Positions 28,185 to 38,329 of a stretch of 64,000 bases of DNA are shown here, one piece after another. Position 1 is the stretch's first letter. The number at the start of each line of letters is the position of its first letter. Below the pieces are notes generated by a model, which was not told the DNA's origin, did not search any database, and saw only the letters and a list, made by a program, of their open reading frames with translations. Made by a program: the position numbers and the translations under genes. The DNA comes from Pseudomonas sp. SJZ074 (GTDB taxonomy: Bacteria > Pseudomonadota > Gammaproteobacteria > Pseudomonadales > Pseudomonadaceae): positions 248,001 through 312,000 of the forward strand of contig NZ_VIUE01000004.1 of NCBI RefSeq assembly GCF_007828215.1. Direction: 5' to 3'.

Positions 28185-31100
28185 CTAAAAATCGGAAAAG
28201 GGTTCAAGCCCACTCAATAACCCGTACAGCCCGTGCAACGGCACGGGCAGCCAGGCAGGGCGATTCTCGGCTTCATAGGCCACTTCATAGGCCGCCTTCT
28301 CCAGGCCGAACAACGCCAGCGCGGCGTCTTCGCCTTCAGCATCCTTCCACTCATGGGCAAGATTAGCTGCCGCCAGTCGATATGCCTGGACAAATGCCTG
28401 GCGTGCCTCGGCCAAATAACGATCTGCGACCCGTTGCCGCGCCGCATCGGCGTCGGCCGTGCTGTCGACGGTGTGCAAGTGAATCGCCATGGCCGCCGCG
28501 TAATCGAAGGAGCGCAGCACACCGCTGACATCCTTGTACGGGCTGTGCTTGCCCCGACGTTCATGCAACGGCCGCGCCGGTTCGCCCTCGAAGTCGATCA
28601 GATAGGCGTCGCCCTTGATCACCAGCACTTGCCCCAGATGCAAATCGCCATGAACCCGGATGCGCAAGCCACCGACGGCCTTGCCGGCCAATTCCTGGAC
28701 GTGTGCCAGGATGGTTTTTTTCTGCTCCAGCAAGCGTGCGACCATGGCTTGGTCCGCCGGGTTCAATTGGCTCTGGTGTTGCTTGAGCAGACGCAAAGCA
28801 TTTTCCACCTGGGCAGCCACGTCCCGGCCGATGGCCTGGGCGTCCTTGGCGGTGGTTTTCTGCGGCGTGAAGTCCGGGTCGTCGGTGGCCTGGGCCAGCA
28901 CCTGATGCATTTCGCCCAGGCGCTGACCGAGCATGCCGGCGAAATCCTTCAGTTCGCCCAAGGCGTTGTAGTGCTGTTCCTGCTCGGACACTGCATCGGC
29001 CAGCTCATCACGCAAAGCTCGCTCAAGGTTGTTCTGAGTCCATTCCCAGGCGTCGCCCTGGTTGCTCAGGTAGCCTTGGGCGATCATCAGCAGCGCATCC
29101 TCGCCCTCGGCATCGCGGCGGATCACCGAACCCAGCAGCGGCGAGATATTGCTGAAGCCCGCGGCAGTCAGGTAGGCGCTCATTTCCAGTTCCGGGTGCA
29201 CGCCGGAAGCGACCTTGCGGATCAGCTTGAGCACCAGGCTGCCGCCCACCACCACCGAACTGTTGGACTGCTCAGCGGACAGGTAACGCACCTCCGGCTC
29301 GGCACCCAGGTTCAACGCCGCCAGCCCCTCGGTGGGTTCGAACCGCAACTCGCCATCGGCGTACGGCAGCACGGTGGCCGCCTGCATACTGTTCAGCACG
29401 GCCCGGATGAAGCTTTCCAGGCTGAACGCATCGGTGATCAACCCCACCTGGCGCACCCGGCGGACCCGGGACAGCGCCAGTTGTTGCGGTAGCGCCGCGC
29501 CGACCTGATCCTCGGCCAGCAGACCGAAGGGCAGTTGATAACGCAGCATCTGGCCACCACTGGTGACGTCGATTTCGCTGAGCAGCACCGGATGCTGCGG
29601 ATCGCCGAAGCGCACGCCATAAACGATATCGACCTTCTCGATGGCGCTGTCCTTGCCAGCGAACCAGCGCCGGTTCTGCAGCCAGCTCGGCAGGATGGTT
29701 TGCTCCAGGGTGGTGCGCGATGGCGCTTCGAGCAATTCTTCCAGGCGTTTTTTCAAGACCAGGGTGGTGAAGTCCGGCAGGCTCTGGGCCGGCTCCACGT
29801 GCCAGCTCGGCATCTGGTTTTCCGCCGCCAGGGCGAACCAATAGAAGCCATAAGGCGCCAGGGTCAGGAGGAAATTCAATTGGCCGATGGGCGGGAAGGC
29901 ATTGCCCCCCAGCATCTCCACCGGCACCATGCCCGCGTAAGTCGACAGGTCCAGCTCGGCGGCCTGGGCACTGCGGGACACGTTGGCCACACAGAGAATG
30001 ATTTCATGCTTGCCATCCGGCCCGGTGTATTCACGGGTATAGGCCAGGATCCGCCGGTTGCTCGGCGACAGCATTTTCAGGGTACCGCGGCCGAAGGCCT
30101 TGGACTGCTTGCGCACCGCCAGCATCCGCCGCGTCCAGTTGAGCAGCGAATGGGGGTCGCCAGCCTGGGTCTCGACGTTGACCGACTGGTAGCCGTACTG
30201 CGGGTCCATGATCGGTGGCAGCACCAGGCTGGCCGGGTCGGCCCGGGAAAAACCGCCGTTGCGGTCGATGGACCACTGCATCGGCGTGCGCACCCCATCG
30301 CGGTCCCCCAGGTAAATGTTGTCGCCCATGCCGATTTCGTCACCGTAGTACAACGTCGGCGTACCGGGCATCGACAGCAGCAGACTGTTGAGCAGTTCCA
30401 CCCGACGACGGTCACGCTCCACCAGCGGCGCCAGGCGTCGACGAATCCCTAAGTTGATGCGCGCCCGACGGTCGGCCGCGTAGTAATTCCACAGGTAGTC
30501 GCGCTCCTTGTCGGTGACCATCTCCAGGGTCAGCTCATCATGGTTGCGCAGGAAAATCGCCCATTGGCAGTTGGCCGGGATCTCGGGCGTCTGACGCAGG
30601 ATGTCGGTGATGGGAAAGCGGTCTTCCTGGGCCAGCGCCATGTACATGCGCGGCATCAGCGGGAAGTGGAACGCCATGTGGCATTCGTCACCGTTCAGAC
30701 CTTGGGCATCGACATCGCCGAAATACAGTTGAGTGTCTTCCGGCCATTGGTTGGCTTCGGCCAGCAGCATTCGGTCGGGGTAGTTGGCGTCGATCTCGGC
30801 ACGGATCAGCTTGAGGACATCGTGGGTCTCAGGCAAGTTTTCGTTATTGGTGCCATCGCGCTCGATGAGGTAAGGAATCGCGTCCAGGCGCAGGCCGTCG
30901 ATGCCCATGTCCAGCCAGTAGCGCATCACCGACAGCACGGCCTTGATGACTTGCGGGTTGTCGAAGTTGAGGTCGGGCTGGTGGGAATAGAACCGGTGCC
31001 AGAAGTACTGGCCGGCCACCGGGTCCCAGGTCCAGTTGGACTTTTCGGTGTCGAGGAAAATGATCCGGGTGCCGTCGTACTTGTGGTCGTCGTCGGACCA

Positions 31101-31517
31101 GACGTAGAAATCCCGCGCACTCGAACCGCGCTTGGCCTTGCGTGCCCGCTGGAACCACGGGTGCTGGTCGGAGGTGTGGTTGATGACCAGTTCGGTGATG
31201 ACCCGCAGGTTGCGCTTGTGGGCTTCGGCGATGAAGCGCCGCGCGTCGGCCATGGTGCCGTAGTCGGGACTGACGCCCCGGTATTCGGCGATGTCATAAC
31301 CGTCGTCGCGCCGGGGCGACGGATAGAACGGCAGCAGCCAGATAGTGTTGACGCCCAGGTCGGCAATGTAGTCGAGCTTGGCGATCAGGCCGGGAAAGTC
31401 GCCGATACCGTCGTTGTTGGAGTCGAAATAGGATTTGACGTGTACCTGATAGATCACCGCATCCTTGTACCAGAGCGGGTCCTTGATGAAGGTGGCTGAC
31501 CGCGGTTTCTTCGCCAT
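28185..31517 (-). CDS. treS: Trehalose synthase fused to maltokinase
   Basis: A 1110-aa two-domain fusion. The N-terminal GH13 TreS (about 10-550) interconverts trehalose and maltose; its nucleophile Asp lies in [11 protein letters not shown], the Glu in [10 protein letters not shown] and the third Asp in [11 protein letters not shown]. The C-terminal half (about 660-1105) is a Pep2-type maltokinase, with [12 protein letters not shown] and [12 protein letters not shown] as its kinase-like catalytic motifs. The product maltose-1-phosphate feeds GlgE. The ATG follows AGGAG; a TTG two codons upstream is an alternative. Confidence 0.95.
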   Translation of the reverse strand: MAKKPRSATFIKDPLWYKDAVIYQVHVKSYFDSNNDGIGDFPGLIAKLDYIADLGVNTIWLLPFYPSPRRDDGYDIAEYRGVSPDYGTMADARRFIAEAHKRNLRVITELVINHTSDQHPWFQRARKAKRGSSARDFYVWSDDDHKYDGTRIIFLDTEKSNWTWDPVAGQYFWHRFYSHQPDLNFDNPQVIKAVLSVMRYWLDMGIDGLRLDAIPYLIERDGTNNENLPETHDVLKLIRAEIDANYPDRMLLAEANQWPEDTQLYFGDVDAQGLNGDECHMAFHFPLMPRMYMALAQEDRFPITDILRQTPEIPANCQWAIFLRNHDELTLEMVTDKERDYLWNYYAADRRARINLGIRRRLAPLVERDRRRVELLNSLLLSMPGTPTLYYGDEIGMGDNIYLGDRDGVRTPMQWSIDRNGGFSRADPASLVLPPIMDPQYGYQSVNVETQAGDPHSLLNWTRRMLAVRKQSKAFGRGTLKMLSPSNRRILAYTREYTGPDGKHEIILCVANVSRSAQAAELDLSTYAGMVPVEMLGGNAFPPIGQLNFLLTLAPYGFYWFALAAENQMPSWHVEPAQSLPDFTTLVLKKRLEELLEAPSRTTLEQTILPSWLQNRRWFAGKDSAIEKVDIVYGVRFGDPQHPVLLSEIDVTSGGQMLRYQLPFGLLAEDQVGAALPQQLALSRVRRVRQVGLITDAFSLESFIRAVLNSMQAATVLPYADGELRFEPTEGLAALNLGAEPEVRYLSAEQSNSSVVVGGSLVLKLIRKVASGVHPELEMSAYLTAAGFSNISPLLGSVIRRDAEGEDALLMIAQGYLSNQGDAWEWTQNNLERALRDELADAVSEQEQHYNALGELKDFAGMLGQRLGEMHQVLAQATDDPDFTPQKTTAKDAQAIGRDVAAQVENALRLLKQHQSQLNPADQAMVARLLEQKKTILAHVQELAGKAVGGLRIRVHGDLHLGQVLVIKGDAYLIDFEGEPARPLHERRGKHSPYKDVSGVLRSFDYAAAMAIHLHTVDSTADADAARQRVADRYLAEARQAFVQAYRLAAANLAHEWKDAEGEDAALALFGLEKAAYEVAYEAENRPAWLPVPLHGLYGLLSGLEPFSDF

Positions 31518-31569
31518 TTGCAACTCCTGATGAATTCAATAAAGCCTCTGGAGACTGATGAGATCTATT

Positions 31570-31599
31570 TGTGGCGAGGGGATTTATCCCCTCGCCACA
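31570..31599. repeat. REP-like perfect hairpin inside the glgE-treS operon
   Basis: TGTGGCGAGGGGA and TCCCCTCGCCACA form a perfect 13-bp stem in the 103-bp gap between glgE and treS. It could stabilise glgE mRNA or reduce readthrough. Confidence 0.7.
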
Positions 31600-31620
31600 G
31601 AAATCCCTTCCCCCCAGTCT

Positions 31621-33618
31621 TCAAGACGCGCTGATCCGCCAGATCCCGAACGGCTGGTACCCCGGGTCGATGCGCATGAACTGATACTTGCCATACCAGG
31701 TCCAGCGGTGGCCGTTCATCAAGTCCTCGCCCTGGGTCTGGGCATCGTCGGGCAAGCCCATTTCCCATAACGGCAACTCGAAATTGGCTTCCTGGGGGTT
31801 GTGCGGATCGAGGCTGACCGCGACCAGGACGAAGTTACTGCCGTCAGGTGTGCGCTTGCCGAAAAACAGAATGTTGTCGTTCCAGGCGTTGTAGATTTTC
31901 AGCCCCAGGTGCGTCTGCAGCGCCGGGTTCTGGCGGCGGATGCGGTTGAGCTGGGCGATTTCGGCAATGATGTTGCCTGGTGCGGTGAAGTCCCTCGGCC
32001 GGATTTCGTATTTCTCCGAATCGAGGTATTCCTCCTTGCCCGGCACCGGTGCCGACTCGCAGAGTTCGAAGCCCGAATACATCCCCCACAGGCCCGAGCC
32101 CATGGTCGCCAGCGCTGCGCGAATGAGAAAACCGGCGCGTCCCGACTCATGGAGGAAGGCCGGGTTGATGTCAGGGGTATTGACGAAGAAATTCGGTCGA
32201 TAACACTCGCGCCACGGTGACTGATTGAGTTCGCTGAAGTAGGTCGCCAGCTCGGCCTTGGTGTTGCGCCAGGTGAAATAGGTGTAGCTCTGGGAATAGC
32301 CGACCTTGCCCAACCGGGCCATCATCGCCGGTGTGGTGAAGGCTTCGGCGAGGAAGATCACCTCGGGATGTTGGGCCCGCACATCGGCGATCAACCACTG
32401 CCAGAACGGCAGCGGCTTGGTATGAGGGTTGTCGACGCGGAACATCTTCACGCCCTCATTGACCCAGCCCAGCACAATGTCCCGCAGCTCCGTCCATAGA
32501 CTGGGAATCGCCTCCGCCGCGTAGAAATCGACATTGACGATGTCCTGGTACTTCTTCGGCGGGTTTTCCGCGTATTTGATCGTGCCGTCCGGCCGCCAAC
32601 TGAACCAGCCCGGATGCTGCTTCAGCCAGGGGTGGTCCTGGGAACACTGGATGGCGAAATCGAGGGCGATCTCCAGGCCATGGGCCTCGGCAGCCGCCAC
32701 CAGGCGACGGAAGTCTTCCCGGGTGCCCAGTTGCGGATGGATCGCCTCATGCCCTCCGTCTTCGCTGCCAATGGCATACGGGCTGCCCGGATCGTCGGGA
32801 CCGGCGGTGAGGGAATTGTTCGGGCCTTTTCGGAAGCTGCGGCCGATGGGATGAATCGGCGGAAAATACAGGACGTCGAAGCCCATGTCCTGGATCATTG
32901 CCAGGCGCGAATGGACGTCGTTGAACGTGCCGTGACGGCTGGGATCATCGGTAATCGAGCGCGGAAACAGTTCATACCAGCTGGCGAACTCGGCCCGTTC
33001 GCGCTCGACATCCAGTGGATATTCGGGACTGATGCTCAGGTATGGCCGGTGATCGGCCAGGGACATCAAGTCGGCACTGTGCGGCGCCAGGAACAAAGCG
33101 ACCTGTTCAGCCGGCAACAACCCCGAAAGCTCGTGGTGCAAGGCGGCCAGTTGTTCGCTCAACTCGCCATCGCTGCGCTCGGAGGCTTGTAGCACATGAT
33201 TGCGGCCTTCCTGCAACTCCAGGCTGATGGGCACGCCGGCAGCGTATTTCTTTTCCAGTTCGTAGCAGAAGCTGGCGTACTGGTCGAACCAGGCCTCGAT
33301 GCAAAATACATAGCGCCCCTGGGCCGGCACATTGAACTGGCCCCGCCAGCCATTATTGCCCAGGTCGGTCATCACCTCGCTGTTCCACACCTCATCGTCC
33401 AGTGCCCGCCAGCGGATTCGCACGGCCAGCTTGTCATGACCATCGGTGAAGACCTTGCTGGTCACCGTGACATCTTGTCCCGCCACGGCCTTGGCGGCGA
33501 ACTGGCCGCCATCGATCACCGGCATGGTGTTTTCAATGGCAATACGTGGCAGCAACAAGGCGTGGGACAGCGGTAGATTCGGGTTGTACGCCAAGTCGGT
33601 CGGGTGTTCGGCAATCAT
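31621..33618 (-). CDS. glgE: Alpha-1,4-glucan:maltose-1-phosphate maltosyltransferase
   Basis: A 665-aa GH13_3 enzyme that extends alpha-glucan with maltosyl units from maltose-1-phosphate. The N-terminal beta-domain (about 30-130) is followed by the barrel. MFRVDNPHTKPLPFW holds the nucleophile Asp, VIFLAEAFTTP the acid Glu, and FFVNTPDINP the third Asp. YFPPIHPIGRSFRKGPNN is a GlgE signature. First gene of glgE-treS-glgB, which together turn trehalose into branched glucan, a stress-linked pathway in pseudomonads. Confidence 0.95.
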   Translation of the reverse strand: MIAEHPTDLAYNPNLPLSHALLLPRIAIENTMPVIDGGQFAAKAVAGQDVTVTSKVFTDGHDKLAVRIRWRALDDEVWNSEVMTDLGNNGWRGQFNVPAQGRYVFCIEAWFDQYASFCYELEKKYAAGVPISLELQEGRNHVLQASERSDGELSEQLAALHHELSGLLPAEQVALFLAPHSADLMSLADHRPYLSISPEYPLDVERERAEFASWYELFPRSITDDPSRHGTFNDVHSRLAMIQDMGFDVLYFPPIHPIGRSFRKGPNNSLTAGPDDPGSPYAIGSEDGGHEAIHPQLGTREDFRRLVAAAEAHGLEIALDFAIQCSQDHPWLKQHPGWFSWRPDGTIKYAENPPKKYQDIVNVDFYAAEAIPSLWTELRDIVLGWVNEGVKMFRVDNPHTKPLPFWQWLIADVRAQHPEVIFLAEAFTTPAMMARLGKVGYSQSYTYFTWRNTKAELATYFSELNQSPWRECYRPNFFVNTPDINPAFLHESGRAGFLIRAALATMGSGLWGMYSGFELCESAPVPGKEEYLDSEKYEIRPRDFTAPGNIIAEIAQLNRIRRQNPALQTHLGLKIYNAWNDNILFFGKRTPDGSNFVLVAVSLDPHNPQEANFELPLWEMGLPDDAQTQGEDLMNGHRWTWYGKYQFMRIDPGYQPFGIWRISAS

Positions 33619-33836
33619 CGAGCATCGCTCCTTTTACGCCCCATGGACGTTATGGCGGTAAGGCCCACTGGTCTTGGAAAACGGGTCCCTGAAAGAACTC
33701 ACTTAAACTCCGAACCGGACCGGCAGGGAAAAGTTCAGCGGGATTTGCCCGGTGGCGAGCGGGATCAAACCCGGCCCAGGGTGGTCAACAGCAGTAAGCA
33801 CGACTCAAGCCATGTGCGTCACGGAGACCCGTCCCG

Positions 33837-34001
33837 ATGAATATTCCCATCCCGGCCGAAACCCCCGATCCCAATATCGATGACCCCACCCTGCCGCCTC
33901 CAGGACCTGACCCGGAACCTGTACCGGAGAAAGATCCTCCCCTCGCCCCGCAGCAGCCCGTGGGCGATCCACCGAACGAGGCGCCGCCGGAGCGGGTGTG
34001 A
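33837..34001 (+). CDS. Small proline-rich acidic protein, 54 aa
   Basis: Opens MNIPIPAETPDPNIDDP and runs as a Pro/Asp/Glu-rich chain to ...EAPPERV. Close to 40 percent of residues are Pro, with few hydrophobic residues, so it is disordered. An ACGGAG ribosome site lies about 10 bases upstream. I recall similar small Pro-rich proteins in other Pseudomonas genomes but know no function. Frame and composition are unlikely by chance; expression is unproven. Confidence 0.55.
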   Translation: MNIPIPAETPDPNIDDPTLPPPGPDPEPVPEKDPPLAPQQPVGDPPNEAPPERV

Positions 34002-34021
34002 AAAACAAGCGTAGTGGAGAA

Positions 34022-34114
34022 CCTGTGGGAGCGGGCTTGCTCGCGAAGGCGTTGGATCATCCAGCTTATAAGTGACTGACACACCGTCTTCGCGAGCAAG
34101 CCCGCTCCCACAGG
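34022..34114. repeat. REP doublet (GGGAGCGGGCTTGCTCGCGAA type)
   Basis: Two inverted copies between the proline-rich gene and the mgtC-like gene. Confidence 0.8.
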
Positions 34115-34134
34115 TATTGCACCGGTGTGTTAGA

Positions 34135-34635
34135 TCACGGTTTGTCATCCTTATCCAGCGCCCGCACGATCACCGGCATCACACTGAAAACCGCCAACGC
34201 CAACAACGTGCTCAACACCGCCGTCGCTTCCCGGCCCAACCCGGCCGCGACGCCGATGGCCGCCGTCATCCACAGGCCGGCGGCAGTGGTCAGGCCTTTT
34301 ACGTGGCTTTCGTCCCCATGATTGTTCTTCAGGATCGTGCCCGCCCCCAGGAAACCGATGCCGGCGATCACGCCCTGCACCACTCGGCTCATGGCGTCGG
34401 CCTGGGAACCGGACATCTGCGGCACCAGCACGAACAACGCCGCGCCCAGCGCCACGAGCATATGCGTGCGCACCCCCGCCGCCTTGCCCTTGTGCTCACG
34501 CTCGAACCCCAGGATGCCGCCGAGCAGCGCGGCCATTAGCAGGCGCACCGTGACCCGCGTCATTTGCTGGGTATCGCCGATGTCGGCGAATTCCGATTGC
34601 AGAGTGATCCAGACCTGATGCCACCACGCTTCCAT
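34135..34635 (-). CDS. MgtC/SapB-family membrane protein
   Basis: A 166-aa inner-membrane protein with about five helices. LLGGILGFEREHKGKAAGVRTHMLV and GIGFLGAGTILKNN are the MgtC domain signatures. Family members affect growth at low Mg2+ and inhibit F-ATPase in pathogens; this short form lacks the C-terminal ACT-like domain of true MgtC. The start MEAWWHQV follows GAGGAT; a start 12 codons upstream is possible. Confidence 0.85.
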   Translation of the reverse strand: MEAWWHQVWITLQSEFADIGDTQQMTRVTVRLLMAALLGGILGFEREHKGKAAGVRTHMLVALGAALFVLVPQMSGSQADAMSRVVQGVIAGIGFLGAGTILKNNHGDESHVKGLTTAAGLWMTAAIGVAAGLGREATAVLSTLLALAVFSVMPVIVRALDKDDKP

Positions 34636-34765
34636 ACAATCCTCATGCCGTCGATAAACGATGGACCGCAACGGATGCCAGAGGTGCTCCGACCGCTGAT
34701 CCGGCGCGACGAACCCTGGTGGTCATGGGGAGCCTAACGCTCAGGACATCAAGAAGGAGCACACC

Positions 34766-35002
34766 ATGACCCTGCGTATCGATGACCACCGGATCTGCTA
34801 TTTCGACACCAGAAACGGTCCGCAACAGCGCCCCGCCAGCGAGTTGACGATTATCACCGACGCGGATAAAGCCATGTCGGCCGTGAAGCTCAACGGCGAC
34901 CTCGTCCACTTCACCGAGGCCGAAGCCGACGCCTTGATCCAGGCCGGCGCAACCGATGGACGCAGACATCTCAAGGCCAGCGACAGCGGCTCGGCGATCT
35001 GA
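34766..35002 (+). CDS. Conserved hypothetical protein, 78 aa
   Basis: MTLRIDDHRICYFDTRNG follows an AAGAAGGAG ribosome site. It is soluble and acidic, with a helical region LVHFTEAEADALIQAGATDGRRHL that looks like a small binding motif. I know no domain. REP-like sequence immediately after the gene probably marks the transcript end. Confidence 0.7.
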   Translation: MTLRIDDHRICYFDTRNGPQQRPASELTIITDADKAMSAVKLNGDLVHFTEAEADALIQAGATDGRRHLKASDSGSAI

Positions 35003-35030
35003 GCACCACCTTGTCGGCAAGTGGGCAATC

Positions 35031-35060
35031 TGTGGCGAGGGAGCAAGCTCCCTCGCCACA
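35031..35060. repeat. REP-like perfect hairpin
   Basis: TGTGGCGAGGGAG and CTCCCTCGCCACA form a 13-bp stem with a CAAG loop, same type as the 31570 copy. It lies between the 78-aa gene and ccoG. Confidence 0.75.
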
Positions 35061-35232
35061 CAAGCTCCCTTGCTACATGGGGGTGTTTGTCTATCCCTGG
35101 GTGCTTCAACCTGTCGCAGGCCCTGGCCTCCAGCCCATCTGATCCGGTTTTTATCGAAACACCTGAGTCTGTTATGCAAACAGCGCGATGGTCATAGTGC
35201 GCGGGCCAGATAAGGCTGATGAGCGACCGACC

Positions 35233-36645
35233 ATGAGCGATAGAATCCCCGTCCAGTTGATACAGACCTTTGAACCCGCGCCCGCGAAGATCAGGGCCAG
35301 GACCACTGACAACCTGATCCACACCCGCAGCTTCAGCGGCCTGTTCCGCACCTTGCGCATGAGCGGCGCGGGCCTGCTGTTCCTGCTGTTCTTCGGCACG
35401 GTGTGGCTGGACTGGGGCGGCCGCCAGGCGGTGCTCTGGGACCTCGCCGAAAGCAAATTCCACATTTTCGGCGCCACCTTCTGGCCCCAGGATTTCATCC
35501 TGCTGTCGGCGCTGCTGATCATCGCCGCCTTCGGCCTGTTTGCGATCACCGTGTTCGCCGGCCGGGTGTGGTGCGGCTACACATGCCCACAGAGTTCCTG
35601 GACCTGGATCTTCATGTGGTGCGAGAAGATCACCGAAGGCGATCGCAACCAACGGATCAAGCTGCAAAGCGCGCCCTGGAGCCTGGACAAGCTCCTGCGC
35701 CGCTCGGCCAAGCACACGTTGTGGCTGGCCATCAGCCTGCTCACCGGCCTGACCTTCGTCGGCTACTTCACGCCGATCCGCCCACTGGCCGAAGAGCTGC
35801 TGACCCTGCAGATGGCCGGCGTAAGCCTGTTCTGGGTGCTGTTCTTCACTGGCGCCACCTACCTCAATGCCGGCTGGCTACGTGAAGCGGTGTGCATGCA
35901 CATGTGCCCCTACGCACGGTTCCAGAGCGTGATGTTCGACAAAGACACCCTGACCATTTCCTACGACGCGGCCCGTGGCGAAATCCGCGGCCCACGCAAG
36001 CGCGACGCGAACCCGGCCAATCTCGGCCTGGGGGATTGCATCGACTGCCAGATGTGCGTGCAGGTCTGCCCGACCGGCATCGATATCCGCGACGGCCTGC
36101 AAATGGAATGCATCGGCTGCGCGGCCTGCATCGACGCCTGCGATTCGATCATGGACAAGATGGGTTACGCCCGCGGGCTGGTCAAATACACCTCCGAGCG
36201 TCAGTTGCAGGGCGGCAAGACCCACCTGCTACGACCGCGGCTGATCGGTTATACCGCCGTGCTGCTGGTGATGATCGGCGCACTGGTGGTGGCATTGGTG
36301 GAGCGGCCGATGGTTTCCCTGGACGTGAGCAAGGACCGCGGCCTGTTCCGCGAAAACAGCCAGGGACTGATCGAGAATATCTACAGCCTGAAGATCATCA
36401 ACAAGACCCAGCAACGCCAGGACTATCAGCTCTCCCTGGTGGACGGCAACGACTTCGTCCTGCAAGGCAAGACCCGACTGAGCCTGGCCCCGGGAGAAAT
36501 AGTCGACGTACCGGTGTCGGTGGCGATGCTCAGCGAACGCTCCCGCAGCGGCTCACAGGCACTGACATTCAAGGTAGCCGACAGTGACGAGCCAAACATT
36601 CATAGCGAGGCCAAAAGCCGTTTTGTCGCGCCGATGAATCGCTGA
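35233..36645 (+). CDS. ccoG: Cytochrome c oxidase accessory protein CcoG
   Basis: A 470-aa inner-membrane ferredoxin-like protein needed for copper handling in cbb3 oxidase assembly. About five helices occur in the first 220 residues, including the Cys-bearing WCGYTCPQSSWTW. Two 4Fe-4S motifs follow: CIDCQMCVQVCP and CIGCAACIDAC (near 260-305). The C-terminal Ig-like domain (about 350-470) has DVSKDRGLFRE. ccoNOPQ is not adjacent in this window, so this may be a detached copy. No clear Anr box (TTGAT-N4-ATCAA) is visible upstream. Confidence 0.92.
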   Translation: MSDRIPVQLIQTFEPAPAKIRARTTDNLIHTRSFSGLFRTLRMSGAGLLFLLFFGTVWLDWGGRQAVLWDLAESKFHIFGATFWPQDFILLSALLIIAAFGLFAITVFAGRVWCGYTCPQSSWTWIFMWCEKITEGDRNQRIKLQSAPWSLDKLLRRSAKHTLWLAISLLTGLTFVGYFTPIRPLAEELLTLQMAGVSLFWVLFFTGATYLNAGWLREAVCMHMCPYARFQSVMFDKDTLTISYDAARGEIRGPRKRDANPANLGLGDCIDCQMCVQVCPTGIDIRDGLQMECIGCAACIDACDSIMDKMGYARGLVKYTSERQLQGGKTHLLRPRLIGYTAVLLVMIGALVVALVERPMVSLDVSKDRGLFRENSQGLIENIYSLKIINKTQQRQDYQLSLVDGNDFVLQGKTRLSLAPGEIVDVPVSVAMLSERSRSGSQALTFKVADSDEPNIHSEAKSRFVAPMNR

Positions 36646-36670
36646 AGCCTTAAGATGCAGAGCTGTTTTC

Positions 36671-36761
36671 CTGTGGGAGCGAGCCTGCTCGCGATGAGGT
36701 CAGCACAGTCAACCTTGATGTGCCTGACACTCCGCTATCGCGAGCAGGCTCGCTCCCACAG
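36671..36761. repeat. REP doublet (TGTGGGAGCGAG type)
   Basis: Two inverted copies of GGGAGCGAGCCTGCTCGCGA between ccoG and the mocR-like gene. Confidence 0.8.
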
Positions 36762-36799
36762 TTGATGCGCAACCTGAACCGTGGATGACTGGACCGTAC

Positions 36800-38236
36800 A
36801 TGAAACGCTACGAGAAATTCGCCGACGACATCGCAGAGCTGATCCGCTCCGGCATGCTGGGGCCGGGACAGCGCGTGCCGTCGGTGCGCTATGCCAGCCA
36901 GACCTACGGCGTCAGCCCGTCCACGGTTTTCCAGGCGTATTACCTGCTGGAACGCCGCGGTTTGATCCGGGCCCGGCCGCGTTCCGGCTACTTCGTCAAC
37001 AACCATGCGCCAAAGCCCTTTTCCGAGCCGGTCATCAGTAGCCAGGTGCACGAATCCACCGAAGTCGACGTCAGCGAACTGGTGTTCTCGGTGCTCAATT
37101 CCATCAAGGATCCAGGCACCGTACCCTTCGGCTCGGCATTCCCCAGCCCGACGCTGTTCCCGCTGCAACGGCTATCCCGCTCACTGTCCAGCGCCACGCG
37201 GGATATGGACCCACGGGTGGTGGTCACCGACATGTCGCCGGGCAATCCGCAGTTGCGCCGCCAGATCGCCCTGCGCTACATGGTCGGCGGGCTGATGCTG
37301 CCTATGGAGGAACTGCTGGTCACCAACGGCGCCCTGGAAGCCTTGAACCTGTGCTTGCAGGCCGTGACCGAGCCCGGCGACCTGGTGGCCATCGAGGCAC
37401 CGGCCTTCTATGCCAGCCTGCAGGTGCTGGAACGGCTCAAGCTCAAGGCCGTGGAAATCCCCGTGCATCCGCGCGACGGCATTGACCTGGATGTACTGGA
37501 ACAAACCCTGGAACGCCATCCGATCAAGGCATGCTGGTGCATGACCAGTTTCCAGAACCCCATCGGCGCAACCATGCCCGAGGAACGGAAACAGGCACTG
37601 GTGGCGTTGTTGCGCCGCCATCAGGTGCCATTGATCGAGGATGACGTCTACGCCGAACTCTATTACGGCCAACAAGCTCCGAAACCGGCCAAGGCGTTCG
37701 ACACCGAAGGGTGGGTGATGCACTGCGGATCATTCGCCAAGAGCCTGGCACCGGGTTACCGCATCGGCTGGGTTGCCGCCGGCCGCTACGCGCAGAAAAT
37801 CGAGCGCCTTAAACTCATGACCTCATTGTGTGCCTCGATGCCAGCCCAGGCCGCCATCGCCGACTATCTGCAACACGGCGGCTACGACCGTCACCTGCGC
37901 AAACTGCGCTACGCCCTGGAAGAACAGCAAAGCGCCATGCTTGCCGCCATCGCTCGTCATTTCCCGGCCCAGACCCGCGTCAGCCACCCGGCCGGCGGGT
38001 ATTTCCTGTGGCTGGAGCTGCCAGAACAGATGGACTCGCTGAAACTGTTCCAGATGGCCCTGGCCCAAGGCATCAGCATCGCCCCGGGTCCGATCTTTTC
38101 AGCGACCCGGCGGTTCAGGAACTGCATTCGCTTGAACTACGGCAGCCCTTGGACCGAGGCGTCGGAAAAGGCCATGGAGACGTTGGGGAGGATTATTCGC
38201 TCACTGATGACCAACCAAGATACCTGTCAGCTCTGA
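36800..38236 (+). CDS. MocR-type GntR regulator with aminotransferase domain
   Basis: A 478-aa fusion. An N-terminal GntR winged helix (about 1-70; VPSVRYASQTYGVSPSTVFQA) is joined to a fold-I PLP aminotransferase domain (about 100-470). The PLP Lys lies in CGSFAKSLAPGYRIGW, and SFQNPIGATMP plus the Asp in IEDDVYAELYYG hold the cofactor. MocR regulators sense PLP or amino compounds. The start MKRYEKFADD is used by relatives; an ATG five codons upstream is also possible and neither has a strong ribosome site. The target is unknown; a divergent neighbour is absent. Confidence 0.88.
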   Translation: MKRYEKFADDIAELIRSGMLGPGQRVPSVRYASQTYGVSPSTVFQAYYLLERRGLIRARPRSGYFVNNHAPKPFSEPVISSQVHESTEVDVSELVFSVLNSIKDPGTVPFGSAFPSPTLFPLQRLSRSLSSATRDMDPRVVVTDMSPGNPQLRRQIALRYMVGGLMLPMEELLVTNGALEALNLCLQAVTEPGDLVAIEAPAFYASLQVLERLKLKAVEIPVHPRDGIDLDVLEQTLERHPIKACWCMTSFQNPIGATMPEERKQALVALLRRHQVPLIEDDVYAELYYGQQAPKPAKAFDTEGWVMHCGSFAKSLAPGYRIGWVAAGRYAQKIERLKLMTSLCASMPAQAAIADYLQHGGYDRHLRKLRYALEEQQSAMLAAIARHFPAQTRVSHPAGGYFLWLELPEQMDSLKLFQMALAQGISIAPGPIFSATRRFRNCIRLNYGSPWTEASEKAMETLGRIIRSLMTNQDTCQL

Positions 38237-38239
38237 CAG
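38224..38239. promoter_or_regulatory. Perfect palindrome over the mocR stop codon
   Basis: CTGTCAG-CT-CTGACAG is a perfect 16-bp inverted repeat, 90 bp before the next gene. No T-run follows, so an operator is as likely as a terminator. Confidence 0.35.
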
Positions 38240-38329
38240 TAGCAGGCCTGTGGAGAACGACTTAGCGTAGAGATCGCCAACCGAAATGAGCACCCCGCGT
38301 TGGCAACAATCTATCCTAAGGAGAAGATC

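Noticed and set aside
35100..35232. Anr box upstream of ccoG
   Set aside because: No TTGAT-N4-ATCAA or close variant found.
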